Shown: one piece after another, positions 16,979-26,292 of the stretch
Layout: every line of letters begins with the position of its first letter
Numbering within the stretch: the stretch's first letter is position 1
Assembly: GCF_036030735.1 (NCBI RefSeq)
Contig: NZ_CP107928.1
Coordinates: 8,184,001-8,248,000 of the forward strand
Direction: 5' to 3'
Length of the DNA: 64,000 bases
DNA from: Streptomyces sp. NBC_00425
GTDB lineage: Bacteria > Actinomycetota > Actinomycetes > Streptomycetales > Streptomycetaceae
Translations under genes and position numbers: made by a program
The notes under the pieces: generated by a model
The model's database searches: none
The model's input: the letters and a program-made list of their open reading frames with translations, nothing else
What the model was told of the DNA's origin: nothing

Positions 16979-17416
16979 CTACGCTCTTGCAGCGGTCCGC
17001 CGCAGTGCGATGACGAGGACCGAGCCCGGGACCAGATGCAGGCACACGAGCACCGCCTTGGCGCCCGCCGTGACACCGAGGCCGAACGGGCCGGCCAAGG
17101 ACAGGACCAGGACCGTGAGGGCGAGGACCGTCCAGGTGCGATGCGCCCTCGCCGGCGCCCACCGCTCCAGGGCGGCGAGCGAACCCCACGCGGCGAGGCC
17201 CGCCGCCACCGACGCAGTCAGGACCGCCGCGGCGCCGACGGACTGTTCGTGGCGGTCCGAACCGCTGTGGACGTCCAGGTGGACGCCCGCCAGCTGCGCA
17301 CCCACCAACCAGACGACCAGGGCCGCCACGGCGCCGGCCACAACCGCCAGGATCCGCGCTCGTCGGATTCCCGAGGCTCCGGACTCGCCCTCGCGGGACG
17401 GATTCGCGGTCACCAT
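16979..17416 (-). CDS. Small four-helix membrane protein (DUF6069-like)
   Basis: A protein of 145 aa from ATG 17416 with four hydrophobic helices (about 22-45, 60-85, 95-115, 120-140) and a short charged N-terminus. The layout, with a polar loop GVHLDVHSGSDRH after helix 1, fits the DUF6069 family of actinobacteria, which has no known role. It lies about 270 bases upstream of, and on the same strand as, the VC0807 gene. The spacer (16708-16978) holds an ORF-like stretch (about 16760-16945, VVITGRGKANPAIALGEVSRA) that may be a gene remnant but has no stop of its own. Confidence 0.65.
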   Translation of the reverse strand: MVTANPSREGESGASGIRRARILAVVAGAVAALVVWLVGAQLAGVHLDVHSGSDRHEQSVGAAAVLTASVAAGLAAWGSLAALERWAPARAHRTWTVLALTVLVLSLAGPFGLGVTAGAKAVLVCLHLVPGSVLVIALRRTAARA

Positions 17417-17609
17417 GGAGTGCCACTCTCCTCTCAGTACGACGTCCGGCAGGCGGCACCGGGAGGCGAGCAGCTCAGACCGGCCGCCGGAAGACTAGGG
17501 GGCCGCTTCGCCCGGTGCCAGCGGCTACGGCGCCCGGACGCCAAGATCAAGGTGAACAACCAGACTTCCCAGGGCCCGCGCCGCCGTGAGCCGAACAGAC
17601 AGCCCGCCG

Positions 17610-18821
17610 TCAGCAGTGCTCCGCCGTCCCCAGATACTGTTCGGCGAAGGCGGCGGCCGCGGTGGGCGAGGTGAGCAGGCGGCGCAGCCGGGCGAGGGCC
17701 GTGCCCGCGCGGAACGGGTCGCCGGCCGCGGTGCCGTGGTAGACCTCGGACAGCCACTGCGAGAACTCCTGGTAGTCCCACACCCGCCGCAGACACGCCT
17801 GTGAGTAGCCGTCCAGGCCGCTGCCGTCGCCGCCGTCGAGGTGGGCGACCAGCGCGTCACCGAGCAGGAACGCGTCGTGCAGCGCCAGGTTCATGCCCTT
17901 CGCGGCGATCGGCGCGACCAGGTGGGCCGCGTCACCGGCCAGGAACAGCCGCCCGTACGCCATCGGCTCGACCACGTAGTCGTGCATGTCCAACACGCGT
18001 TTCTCGATCAGCGGCCCCTCGGTGAGCGGTACGGCGTCCGCGCCGCCCGCGAGCCGCAGGCGCAGCTCGGACCAGATTCGCTCGTCGGACCAGTCGTCCG
18101 GGTCGTCGCCAGGGTGGCACTGGAGGTAGTAGCGGGTCACCTCGGGGCTGCGGGCCATGTGCCCGGCGAAGCCGTTCGGGTGGATGCCGAACAGCACGCA
18201 GTCCGAGGACGGCGGCGCCTCGGCGAGCAACGCCAGCCAGCCGACGCCGTAGTCGTGCCGGGCCACCCGTGCGTGCCCCACCGGCAGCGCGGCCCGGCTG
18301 ATCCCCCGCGCCCCGTCCGCGCCGACGACGAAGTCGCACGTCAGCACCTGCCGCGCAGCCGTGTGCGGGCAGGTGTACGACACCGACGGCCGGGCGGACT
18401 CCAGGTCGTGCAGCTCGACGTCCCGCACGGAGAAGCGGGCGTCCCCGCCCCGGATGTCGACGTAGTGGCGGACGAGGTCCGCCACCAGCAACGGCTGCGG
18501 GTAGACCCAGTGGTGACGCCCGGTCAGATCGCCGTAGGGGAAGCGGTACCGCTCACCGGCGAAGCGGAACTCGCACACGGTGTGGCGCTGGGCCCGCGCC
18601 AACAGGTTGTCGGCGAGCCCCCGTCGCTCCAGCGCCCGCACCGCCCATTCCTCGATCACCCCGGCCCGCGGCCGCGCCTCGATGGACGCACGGCTCTCCG
18701 ACTCGAGGACGACGCAGTCGACACCCGCGGCACGAAGGATGTTCCCGACGGTCAGCCCCGCGGGGCCCGCGCCGACGACGACTACCCGCGTCCGTTGCGA
18801 GAGAGGGGAGTTGGTGGTCAC
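17610..18821 (-). CDS. pobA: 4-hydroxybenzoate 3-monooxygenase
   Basis: A flavoprotein of 403 aa from GTG 18821 that would hydroxylate 4-hydroxybenzoate to protocatechuate with NADPH and O2. The FAD-binding GAGPAG is at 17-22, RPRAGVIEEWAVRALERRG follows (aromatic hydroxylase pattern), with CDFVVGADGARG (the DG motif) in the middle and the second FAD motif GRLFLAGDAAHLVAPIAAKGMNLA in the last third. Length and motifs match PobA. No pca genes are next to it. The upstream palindrome may be an operator, and TAATGT about 6 bases before the GTG suggests a leaderless message. Confidence 0.88.
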   Translation of the reverse strand: MTTNSPLSQRTRVVVVGAGPAGLTVGNILRAAGVDCVVLESESRASIEARPRAGVIEEWAVRALERRGLADNLLARAQRHTVCEFRFAGERYRFPYGDLTGRHHWVYPQPLLVADLVRHYVDIRGGDARFSVRDVELHDLESARPSVSYTCPHTAARQVLTCDFVVGADGARGISRAALPVGHARVARHDYGVGWLALLAEAPPSSDCVLFGIHPNGFAGHMARSPEVTRYYLQCHPGDDPDDWSDERIWSELRLRLAGGADAVPLTEGPLIEKRVLDMHDYVVEPMAYGRLFLAGDAAHLVAPIAAKGMNLALHDAFLLGDALVAHLDGGDGSGLDGYSQACLRRVWDYQEFSQWLSEVYHGTAAGDPFRAGTALARLRRLLTSPTAAAAFAEQYLGTAEHC

Positions 18822-18823
18822 CC

Positions 18824-18836
18824 GCACATTATGTGC
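18824..18836. promoter_or_regulatory. Perfect palindrome at the pobA start
   Basis: GCACATTATGTGC is a perfect 13-base palindrome immediately upstream of the pobA GTG, and it contains a possible -10 element on the minus strand. Binding here by a repressor would block transcription. Confidence 0.4.
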
Positions 18837-18856
18837 CGGGGCGGGCCCGCGCGGAG

Positions 18857-19264
18857 TCAGCCGAGACGGGGGATCTCGATGGCCGGGCAGCGGTCCATGA
18901 CCATGTCCAGCCCGGCCGCCCGCGTGCGCTCGTAGGCCGCCTCGTCGACGACGCCGAGCTGGAACCACACCGCCCTCGCGCCCTCGGCCACCGCCTCGTC
19001 GGCGACGGCCCCCGCGAGCTCGCTGTTGACGAAGACGTCGACGACGTCCACGTCGAAGGGGATGTCCGCGAGGGACGCGTACCCCTGCTCCCCGTGCACG
19101 GTCTCCGCCTTCGGATGGACGGGCACCACCCGCTTGCCGAAGCGTTGCAGCACCTCGGCGACCCCGTAGGCCGCGCGGCTGCGGTTCGTCGACAGGCCGA
19201 CCACGGCCCAGGTGTCACCGAGCCCGGTCAGGATCTTGCGGATCGTCGCCTCGTCGCCGTACAC
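18857..19264 (-). CDS. CoA-binding protein (YccU type)
   Basis: A protein of 135 aa from ATG 19264. The CoA-binding Rossmann domain is recognisable from WAVVGLSTNRSRAAYGVAEVLQRFGKRVVPVHP (about 19-51), PFDVDVVDVFVNSE (about 69-82) and the ending DRCPAIEIPRL. Family members bind CoA and resemble the N-terminus of succinyl-CoA synthetase alpha; no reaction is established. It lies 35 bases from pobA on the same strand, but an operonic link is uncertain. Confidence 0.88.
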   Translation of the reverse strand: MYGDEATIRKILTGLGDTWAVVGLSTNRSRAAYGVAEVLQRFGKRVVPVHPKAETVHGEQGYASLADIPFDVDVVDVFVNSELAGAVADEAVAEGARAVWFQLGVVDEAAYERTRAAGLDMVMDRCPAIEIPRLG

Positions 19265-19382
19265 CGTCGGCCTCCTCTGGGTCAGGGTCGTCCACAGCCT
19301 GGCCCCCGCTGCAACACCGCACGGCGCACCTTGATTCCGGCTCCTGCCTGCGCATCGCGCTCCGCCCGCCTAGGCTCGCCCT

Positions 19383-20159
19383 GTGCTGAGCATCATCGAC
19401 GCCCGAACCGGCGAGCCCGTCGCCGCCGCCTCCGTCCGGCGGGGCCCGACCCGGGTCGAGGCGCATGCCTGCGGGTACGGCGCGGCGTCGCTGCGCGTCC
19501 TGCTCGTCGCGGACCTGCTCGTCCGCGCCCTGGAGATGGGCGGCACGCCCGCGTGGGCCCTGCTGAGCGACCGGACGAGCGACCGCGCGGAACTGCGCGC
19601 CGGCGCCGCAGCCCTGGGCATGCACCCCTTCGAGGACGGCCACGACGCCACCGCGGGAACGGGCGCGGCGCAGGTGTTGCACGTGGTCGGGGCGCAGGGC
19701 CCGGCCACGGACGGCGTACGGGTCGCCGTCGCTCCGGCGGAGGGGGCCGTGCCCGACTGGCGGGGGACGGCCGGAGCCCGCGGCGAACCGGCCGCGGGCG
19801 GCGCGGCACCGGACCTCGACCCCGCCGTCCTGCGCCTCGCCCTGCTCGCGGTGGAGCGCAGCGAACCCCTCCGGCTCGACGCGGCCGCACTGGAGGAGGC
19901 CCGCGACGCCCTCGCGCGCTGGCGGCGAGCCGTCGCCGAATGGGCGCGACAGCCCTCACGGCCGGTCCCCGACGAGGTGCGCCGGCGGCTGCGCGCCGCG
20001 TGGGAGGACGATCTGAACGTGCCCGAGGTATTGCGAGTGCTGCGCTGGACGCAGGACGCCGGGCCGGAGCTGCCGGACGGCGCCCGCTTCGAGACCTACG
20101 CCTACGCGGACCGTCTCCTCGGCCTGGAACTCACCCGCGACGTGGGAGCCCCGGAATGA
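19383..20159 (+). CDS. Hypothetical protein with C-terminal CysRS-like helical domain
   Basis: A protein of 258 aa from GTG 19383. The first 150 residues look like an irregular alpha/beta domain with an Asp-rich start (IIDARTGEPV). The last 100 resemble the DALR/anticodon-stem helical region of cysteinyl-tRNA synthetase or MshC (ALARWRRAVAEWA..., then AAWEDDLNVPEVLRVLRW). The HIGH and KMSKS motifs are absent, so it is not a synthetase. Its stop overlaps the next start (ATGA at 20156), so the two are coupled. Confidence 0.7.
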   Translation: MLSIIDARTGEPVAAASVRRGPTRVEAHACGYGAASLRVLLVADLLVRALEMGGTPAWALLSDRTSDRAELRAGAAALGMHPFEDGHDATAGTGAAQVLHVVGAQGPATDGVRVAVAPAEGAVPDWRGTAGARGEPAAGGAAPDLDPAVLRLALLAVERSEPLRLDAAALEEARDALARWRRAVAEWARQPSRPVPDEVRRRLRAAWEDDLNVPEVLRVLRWTQDAGPELPDGARFETYAYADRLLGLELTRDVGAPE

Positions 20160-20698
20160 GCGGGCCGGACGGCCTCGCACCGCGTCGTCTGGTCGTACTG
20201 CGGCACGCCAAGTCGGCCTGGCCGGCCGGGGTCCCCGACCATGAGCGGCCGCTCGCCCCGCGCGGCCGGAGGGACGCCCCGGCGGCGGGCCGGGCGATCG
20301 CCGAGGCCGGCTGCGTCCCCGACCTCGCGCTGTGCTCCACCGCCGTGCGCGCCCGCGGGACCTGGGAGCTGGCGTCCGCGCAGTGGGACGCACCCTCGCC
20401 GGTCCGCCTCGACCCCCGGCTGTACGGGGCCGACGTGCCCGAGCTGCTGGACATCGTGCGCGAGACGCCCGCCGGGATCGGAACGCTGCTGCTGGTCGGG
20501 CACAACCCCGGCCTGGAGGAACTGGTGCTCGACGTGGCCGGGGGCGGGGAGCCCGCCGCCCTGGACGCGGTGCGGCTGAAGTTCCCCACCTCGGCCCTGG
20601 CCGTCCTGACCTGGCGCGGAACCGACTGGCGGTCCCTGGTCCCCGGCGCGGCCCTGCTGGCGTCGGCGACCGTGCCCAGAGGCGACCGCACGCCGTAG
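20156..20698 (+). CDS. SixA-type phosphohistidine phosphatase
   Basis: A protein of 180 aa from ATG 20156, overlapping the previous stop by four bases. The histidine phosphatase signature LRHAKSAW is at about 15-22 (His17 nucleophile), with PLAPRGRRDAPAAGR following and the second catalytic His in LLVGHNPGLEELV (about 115-127). SixA removes phosphate from histidines of phosphorelay or PTS proteins. The coupled CysRS-like protein gives no clue to the target. Confidence 0.9.
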   Translation: MSGPDGLAPRRLVVLRHAKSAWPAGVPDHERPLAPRGRRDAPAAGRAIAEAGCVPDLALCSTAVRARGTWELASAQWDAPSPVRLDPRLYGADVPELLDIVRETPAGIGTLLLVGHNPGLEELVLDVAGGGEPAALDAVRLKFPTSALAVLTWRGTDWRSLVPGAALLASATVPRGDRTP

Positions 20699-20822
20699 CC
20701 GCCCCGCCCGGCCCCCTGCGGTCGGGCGTGATCACGGCGGTGCAGCAGGCCGCCGGGCACATCGGCGCCCGCGCCGTGCCCGCGCCGACGGCGACCGGGA
20801 GCGCACCGCATAGGCTGGCCGG

Positions 20823-21449
20823 ATGCAGGAGGAGTACCGCACCGTCGCCCGCGCGGGCGTGCACGAGACCGAGGTCAACCGCTCCCGCTTCCTGTGCGCC
20901 CTGGCCCCCGCGGCAACCGAGCAGGAGGCCCAGGACTTCATCGCGTCCGTGCGCAAGGAGCACGCCGACGCCACCCACAACTGCTGGGCGTACGTCATCG
21001 GCGCCGACGCCGGCGTGCAGAAGGCGAGCGACGACGGCGAGCCCGGCGGCACCGCGGGCGTGCCGATGCTCCAGATGCTGCTGCGGCGCGAGATGCGGTA
21101 TGTCGCCGCCGTCGTGACCCGCTACTACGGCGGCGTCAAGCTCGGCGCGGGCGGTCTCATCCGGGCGTACGGCGGCGCGGTCGGCGAGGCGCTGGACGTC
21201 CTTCCCGTGCGCACCCGTCGCCGGTTCCGCCTGGCCACGGTGACCGTCGACCACCAGCGGGCCGGCAAGGTCCACAACGACCTCCACTCGACCGGACGCG
21301 ACGTGCGCGAGGTCACCTACGGCGAGGCCGTCACCATCGAGATCGGTCTTCCGGAGGCCGAGGTGGACGCCTTCCGGGCCTGGCTGGCCGACGCCACGGC
21401 GGGCACGGCCGGGTTCGAGCTGGGCGGGGAGTCGTACGGGGACGCGTGA
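20823..21449 (+). CDS. YigZ/IMPACT-family protein
   Basis: A protein of 208 aa from ATG 20823. The N-terminal UPF0029 domain shows SRFLCALAPAATEQEAQDFI, DATHNCWAYVIG, the signature DDGEPGGTAGVPMLQ (about 68-82) and VTRYYGGVKLGAGGLIRAYGGAV (about 98-120). The C-terminal EF-G domain IV-like part (DUF1949) ends it. It is a conserved bacterial protein of unclear role, possibly acting on the ribosome or translation. Confidence 0.92.
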   Translation: MQEEYRTVARAGVHETEVNRSRFLCALAPAATEQEAQDFIASVRKEHADATHNCWAYVIGADAGVQKASDDGEPGGTAGVPMLQMLLRREMRYVAAVVTRYYGGVKLGAGGLIRAYGGAVGEALDVLPVRTRRRFRLATVTVDHQRAGKVHNDLHSTGRDVREVTYGEAVTIEIGLPEAEVDAFRAWLADATAGTAGFELGGESYGDA

Positions 21450-21568
21450 CGAGTCGGACACACGCACGGGCGCGATGTCCGCAACATGCCTATTCGTCAC
21501 CTGTCGTGACGGTGCGATACGGGAGTAACCGCCCGTGCTGTCGGACCCGGCCGTTAGTCTCGGGGATC

Positions 21569-22732
21569 ATGAGGCTCCTGCACACTTCCGACTGGCACCT
21601 CGGCCGGGCGTTCCACCGGGTGAACATGCTCGGCGCCCAGTCCGAGTTCATCGGTCACCTGGTCGCCACCGTGCGCGAACGCGCGGTCGACGCGGTGGTC
21701 GTGTCGGGGGACGTGTACGACCGTGCGGTGCCCCCGCTCGCCGCGGTCGAGCTGTTCGACGACGCACTGCACCGGCTCGCCGACGCCGGCGTGCCCACGG
21801 TGATGATCTCCGGCAACCACGACTCGGCCCGCCGGCTCGGCGTCGGCGCCGGACTCATCGGCCGCGCCGGCATCCACCTGCGCACGGACCCGACGGCGGC
21901 CGCCACCCCGGTCGTCCTCCAGGACGCCCACGGGGACGTCGCCTTCTACGGCCTGCCCTACCTCGAACCCGCCCTGGTGAAAGAGGAGTTCGGCGTGGAG
22001 AAGGCGAGCCACGAGGCCGTGCTCGCCGCCGCCATGGAGCGGGTCCGTGCCGACCTCGCCGCACGCGCCCGAGGCACCCGCTCCGTCGTCCTCGCCCACG
22101 CCTTCGTCACCGGCGGCGAGCCCAGCGACAGCGAGCGCGACATCACCGTCGGCGGGGTCGCGTCGGTGCCCGCCGGCGTCTTCGACGGCGTCGACTACAC
22201 CGCCCTCGGCCATCTGCACGGCAGCCAGACCCTCACCGAGCGCGTGCGCTACTCGGGCTCCCCGCTGCCGTACTCCTTCTCCGAGGCCGAGCACCGCAAG
22301 ACCATGTGGCTCGTCGACCTCGGCCCCGAGGGCGAGATCGCGGCCGAAAGGATCGACTGTCCGGTCCCGCGCCCGCTGGCCCGCCTCCACGGCCCCCTGG
22401 AGGACCTGCTGGCCGACCCCGCGCTCGCCCGCCACGAGGACGCCTGGGTCGAGGCGACGCTCACCGACGCCGTCCGCCCGGCCGACCCCATGGCCCGGCT
22501 CACCGACCGCTTCCCGCATGCCCTGAGCCTCGTCTTCGCCCCCGAGCGCGCCCCCGACGACCCGGACGTGTCGTACGCGCGGCGACTGGCCGACCGCAGC
22601 GACCAGGAGATCGCCGAGGACTTCGTGGCGCATGTGCGCGGCGCGGGGCCCGACGCCCGCGAACAGGGCGTGCTGCGGGACGCCTTCGACGCGGTGCGCG
22701 CGGACGACACGGCACGGGAGGTGGCCCGATGA
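21569..22732 (+). CDS. sbcD: Exonuclease SbcCD subunit D
   Basis: The Mre11-type nuclease subunit, 387 aa from ATG 21569. The phosphoesterase metal motifs appear in order: LHTSDWHLGR (5-14), VSGDVYDRA (about 48-56), ISGNHDSARR (about 82-91), VLAHAFVTGG (about 175-184) and ALGHLHGSQ (about 213-221). The partner gene sbcC overlaps by four bases (ATGA at 22729). The complex cleaves hairpins and protein-blocked DNA ends. A dyad CGTCAC/GTGACG with a 5-base spacer lies upstream at 21495-21511. Confidence 0.96.
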   Translation: MRLLHTSDWHLGRAFHRVNMLGAQSEFIGHLVATVRERAVDAVVVSGDVYDRAVPPLAAVELFDDALHRLADAGVPTVMISGNHDSARRLGVGAGLIGRAGIHLRTDPTAAATPVVLQDAHGDVAFYGLPYLEPALVKEEFGVEKASHEAVLAAAMERVRADLAARARGTRSVVLAHAFVTGGEPSDSERDITVGGVASVPAGVFDGVDYTALGHLHGSQTLTERVRYSGSPLPYSFSEAEHRKTMWLVDLGPEGEIAAERIDCPVPRPLARLHGPLEDLLADPALARHEDAWVEATLTDAVRPADPMARLTDRFPHALSLVFAPERAPDDPDVSYARRLADRSDQEIAEDFVAHVRGAGPDAREQGVLRDAFDAVRADDTAREVAR

Positions 22733-25700
22733 GGCTGCACCGGCTCGTCCTGACCGCCTTCGGCCCCTTCGGCGGCACCCAGAGCGTCGACTTCGACGAG
22801 CTGTCCGCCGCCGGGCTCTTCCTGCTGCACGGGCCGACCGGCGCCGGCAAGACCTCGATCCTGGACGCCGTCTGCTACGCACTGTACGGCTCTGTGCCCG
22901 GCGCCCGCCAGAGCGGCCAGGGTCTGACCCTGCGCAGCGACCACGCGGCCGCCGGCACCCGCACCGAGGTCACCCTCGAACTCACCGTCGCCGGACGCCG
23001 GCTGGAGATCACCCGGCAGCCGCCCTGGGAGCGGCCCAAGAAGCGCGGCGTCGGCACGACGGTGGAGAAGGCGCAGAGCGGGCTGCGCGAGCACGACGCG
23101 GCCGCCGGCGCCTGGAAGGATCTCAGCCGCTCCCACCAGGAGATCGGCGAGGAGATCACCCAGCTGCTCGGCATGAGCCGCGAGCAGTTCTGCCAGGTCG
23201 TGCTGTTGCCCCAGGGCGACTTCGCGCGGTTCCTGCGCGCCGACGCCGAGGCGCGGGGGCGGCTGCTGGGCCGCCTCTTCGACACCCGGCGCTTCGCCGA
23301 GGTCGAGAAACGGCTCGCCGAGCGCCGCCGCGTCACCGAGGCACGCGTGCGCGAGGGCGACTCCGCGTTGCTCGCCGACGCCCACCGGATGCAGCAGGTG
23401 GCGGGTGACGCCATGGAGCTGCCCGAGGCGGCCCCGGGCGAACCCGGTCTCGCCGAGGCGGTGCTGGCCGCCGCCGCCGTCGCCCGCAGCACCGCACGCG
23501 AGCGGCTGACCGTCGCCCACTGCGGCCGGCTCGCCGCCGAGTCCGCCCAGGCCGCCGCCGAACGCACCCTGGCGGAGGTGCGCGAACGGGCCCGGCTGCA
23601 GCAGCGGTTCGCCGACGCGCGCGAGCGCGCCGCCGCCCTCGAGGAACGGGCCGGCGCCCACCGGGAGGCGCAGGCGCGGATGGAACGGGCGCGCAAGGCG
23701 GAGACGGTCGCGCCGGCACTGGAGCTGCGGGAGTCCGCCGACGCCGAGCACGGCGACGCGTCCGCCCGTGCCGTACGCACGCGTGCCCTGCTCCCCGAGG
23801 GGTTCGCGGAGCTCGGCGCCGCGGGACTGGCTGCCGCCGCCCGCCGGGCCGCCGAGGAGCTGGGCGGGCTGGAGTCCGCCCGCCGGGGCGAACGCCGACT
23901 GGCCGACCTCGTCGCCGAGCGGACCGAACTGGACCGGCGGGAGCGGGACGACGACGAGGTCCTGGCGGAGACCGAGACCTGGCTCGCCGGGTGGGACGCC
24001 GTCCGCGACGGACTGCGGGCCGCCGTCGAATCCGCCCAGGAGGCCGCCACCCGCGCCGAACAGCTCGACGGCCGGCGGGAGCCCGCGCGCCGCCGCCTCG
24101 AAGCGGCCCGCCGGCGCGACGAGCTGACCCGTGACCTGGAGGCCGGCCGGCGCACGTCCCTCGCCTCCGGGGAGCAGGCGCAGGCCGCCCGCGCGCACTG
24201 GCTCGCCCTCAAGGAGCAGCGCCTCGACGGCATCGCCGCCGAGCTGGCCGCCACCCTCGCCGAGGGCGCTCCGTGCGCCGTGTGCGGCGCCACCGAACAC
24301 CCCGCTCCCGCCCGCAAGGTCGCCGGTCACGTCGACCGCGAGGCGGAGGAGCAGGCGCTCGCCGCGTGCCGGGTCGCCGAGGAGGACCACGCCGCGGACG
24401 AACGCCGTCTCGGCCAGGTGCGCGAGGCGCTCGCCGGCGCGACCGCCGAGGCCGGCGACGCGCCCACGGACCGGCTCCTCGCCGAGGCGCAGGAGGTGGA
24501 GCAGGCCTACGCCCTGGCCCGCCGGGAGGCCTCGGCGCTGCACCCCGCGCGCGAGGAACTGCGGCAGGCCGAGCAGGAACACGAACGCCGCACGGCGGCC
24601 CAGCGCGAGGCCGCGGTGCGAGCCGCGTCCCGGGTGGGCCACCGGGACCGTCTGGAGCGGGAGCGCGTCACCCTGGAGGCGGAGCTGACGCTGGCCCGGG
24701 GCGCGGCGGAGAGCGTCGCCGCGCGGGCCGCCCAGCTGGAGCGGCACACGGCCCGGTTCACCGAGGCGGCCGAGGCCGCGCGAGCCGTGGAGGAGAGCGC
24801 CGCCCGCGTCAAGGCGGCCGACGGCCGCCTCGAGGAGGCCGCCTTCCGGGCCGGCTTCGACACCCCGCGGGCCGCAGCCGACGCCCTGCTCGACGCGGCC
24901 GAACACCGGGAACTGCAACGCGTGCTGGACGTCCGGCAGGTCGAGGAGGCCGCCGTCCGGGCCGTGCTCGCCGAGCCCGACACCGTCGCCGCGGCCGGGC
25001 AGCCGCCCGCCGACCCCGCGGCCGCGCAGGCCGCTGCGCAGGCCGCAGCGGAACGCCTCCGCGCCGCCTCCTCCGCGCAGGACGCCGCGGCCCGCCGCTG
25101 CGCCGAGCTCGACCAGCTCTCCGCGCGCGCGGTCACCGGCGTGCGCCGGCTCGCACCGGTGCGGGAGGAGTACGACCGGGTGGCCCGCCTGGCCGGCCTC
25201 ACCGCGGGCACCTCGGCCGACAACGAACGCAAGATGCGGCTGGAGGCGTACGTGCTGGCGGCCCGCCTCGAACAGGTGGCGGCCGCCGCGACCGTACGGC
25301 TGCAGCGGATGTCGTCCGGCCGCTACACCCTCGTGCACTCCGACGACCGGGCGGGCCGCGGTCGCAGCGGGCTCGGGCTGCACGTGGTCGACGCCTGGAC
25401 CGGGCGCGAACGCGACACGTCCACGCTGTCCGGCGGCGAGACCTTCTTCGCCTCGCTCGCCCTGGCGCTCGGCCTCGCCGACGTCGTCACCGACGAGGCG
25501 GGCGGCGTCCGGCTCGACACCCTCTTCATCGACGAGGGGTTCGGCAGCCTCGACGACCAGACGCTCGACGAGGTCCTCGACGTCCTCGACTCACTGCGCG
25601 AACGCGATCGGAGCGTCGGCATCGTCAGCCACGTCGCCGACCTGCGACGACGTGTCCACGCCCAGCTGGAGGTGGTGAAGGGCAGGTCGGGTTCGGTGGT

Positions 25701-25752
25701 GCGGCAGCGGGGTCATCTGCCGAGCGGGCGCCGGGGGAGCGGTGAGGAGTAG
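22729..25752 (+). CDS. sbcC: Exonuclease SbcCD subunit C (SMC-like ATPase)
   Basis: The Rad50-type ATPase, 1007 aa. Walker A is HGPTGAGKTSILDA (34-47), the Q-loop region is LLPQGDFARFL, a long coiled coil follows, and the zinc-hook CAVCG lies at about residues 516-520, near the middle of the arm. The ABC signature LSGGETFFASLALALG is near 900 and Walker B TLFIDEGFGSLD near 930. Length and layout are those of the family. Its end overlaps the convergent Lrp gene by 40 bases. Confidence 0.96.
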   Translation: MRLHRLVLTAFGPFGGTQSVDFDELSAAGLFLLHGPTGAGKTSILDAVCYALYGSVPGARQSGQGLTLRSDHAAAGTRTEVTLELTVAGRRLEITRQPPWERPKKRGVGTTVEKAQSGLREHDAAAGAWKDLSRSHQEIGEEITQLLGMSREQFCQVVLLPQGDFARFLRADAEARGRLLGRLFDTRRFAEVEKRLAERRRVTEARVREGDSALLADAHRMQQVAGDAMELPEAAPGEPGLAEAVLAAAAVARSTARERLTVAHCGRLAAESAQAAAERTLAEVRERARLQQRFADARERAAALEERAGAHREAQARMERARKAETVAPALELRESADAEHGDASARAVRTRALLPEGFAELGAAGLAAAARRAAEELGGLESARRGERRLADLVAERTELDRRERDDDEVLAETETWLAGWDAVRDGLRAAVESAQEAATRAEQLDGRREPARRRLEAARRRDELTRDLEAGRRTSLASGEQAQAARAHWLALKEQRLDGIAAELAATLAEGAPCAVCGATEHPAPARKVAGHVDREAEEQALAACRVAEEDHAADERRLGQVREALAGATAEAGDAPTDRLLAEAQEVEQAYALARREASALHPAREELRQAEQEHERRTAAQREAAVRAASRVGHRDRLERERVTLEAELTLARGAAESVAARAAQLERHTARFTEAAEAARAVEESAARVKAADGRLEEAAFRAGFDTPRAAADALLDAAEHRELQRVLDVRQVEEAAVRAVLAEPDTVAAAGQPPADPAAAQAAAQAAAERLRAASSAQDAAARRCAELDQLSARAVTGVRRLAPVREEYDRVARLAGLTAGTSADNERKMRLEAYVLAARLEQVAAAATVRLQRMSSGRYTLVHSDDRAGRGRSGLGLHVVDAWTGRERDTSTLSGGETFFASLALALGLADVVTDEAGGVRLDTLFIDEGFGSLDDQTLDEVLDVLDSLRERDRSVGIVSHVADLRRRVHAQLEVVKGRSGSVVRQRGHLPSGRRGSGEE

Positions 25753-26159
25753 ACGACGCTCGTCGTGACCGACCCGAGCGCGCCGATCTTCCCCGACACC
25801 TCCTCCAGATGACGCATCGAACGGGCGGCGACCTTGATCACGAAGCAGTCGTCGCCCGTCACGTGGTGCGCTTCGAGGATCTCGGGCGTGACGGACACCA
25901 GATCGTGGAACGGCCGGTAGTTGCCGTTGGGGTAGCGCAGCCGCACGAACGCCAGGATGCCCAGGCCCAGCCGCTCCGGGTCCACCACGGCGGCGTAGCC
26001 CTGGATGACGCCCGCCTCCTCCAGCCTGCGCACGCGCTCGGTGACGGCGCTCGCCGACATCGCCACCGCACGTGCCAGGTCGGCGAAACTGGCCCGGCCG
26101 TCCCGCTGGAGGACCTCGAGGATGCGCCAGTCGGTGGCGTCCGGGGAATACGCGGTCAT
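25713..26159 (-). CDS. Lrp/AsnC-family regulator
   Basis: A protein of 148 aa from ATG 26159. The N-terminal HTH is TDWRILEVLQRDGRASFADLARAVAMSASAVTERVRRLEEAGVI, and the C-terminal RAM/ligand domain contains VTGDDCFVIKVAARSMRHLEE. It is divergent from a rhodanese gene across 133 bases, its most likely target. The 3' end overlaps sbcC convergently. Confidence 0.92.
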   Translation of the reverse strand: MTAYSPDATDWRILEVLQRDGRASFADLARAVAMSASAVTERVRRLEEAGVIQGYAAVVDPERLGLGILAFVRLRYPNGNYRPFHDLVSVTPEILEAHHVTGDDCFVIKVAARSMRHLEEVSGKIGALGSVTTSVVYSSPLPRRPLGR

Positions 26160-26292
26160 GAGCGGAAGACTGCAGGGAAATCCCCGGCGAAGCAAGGCGG
26201 ACGCCGTGGAACGCCCCTTCAGTCCGGGTGATCGCCGCCGTAGGTTTTCGGTCGTAGCGAACCCGTCGGCACCCTGCGGAAAGGCCCCAACA

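Noticed and set aside
19383..20159. Cysteinyl-tRNA synthetase
   Set aside because: Only the helical C-terminal part is similar; HIGH and KMSKS motifs are absent.
22249..25383. 1044-codon open frame antisense to sbcD/sbcC
   Set aside because: Typical antisense GC-frame artefact; codon-position bias belongs to sbcC on the plus strand.
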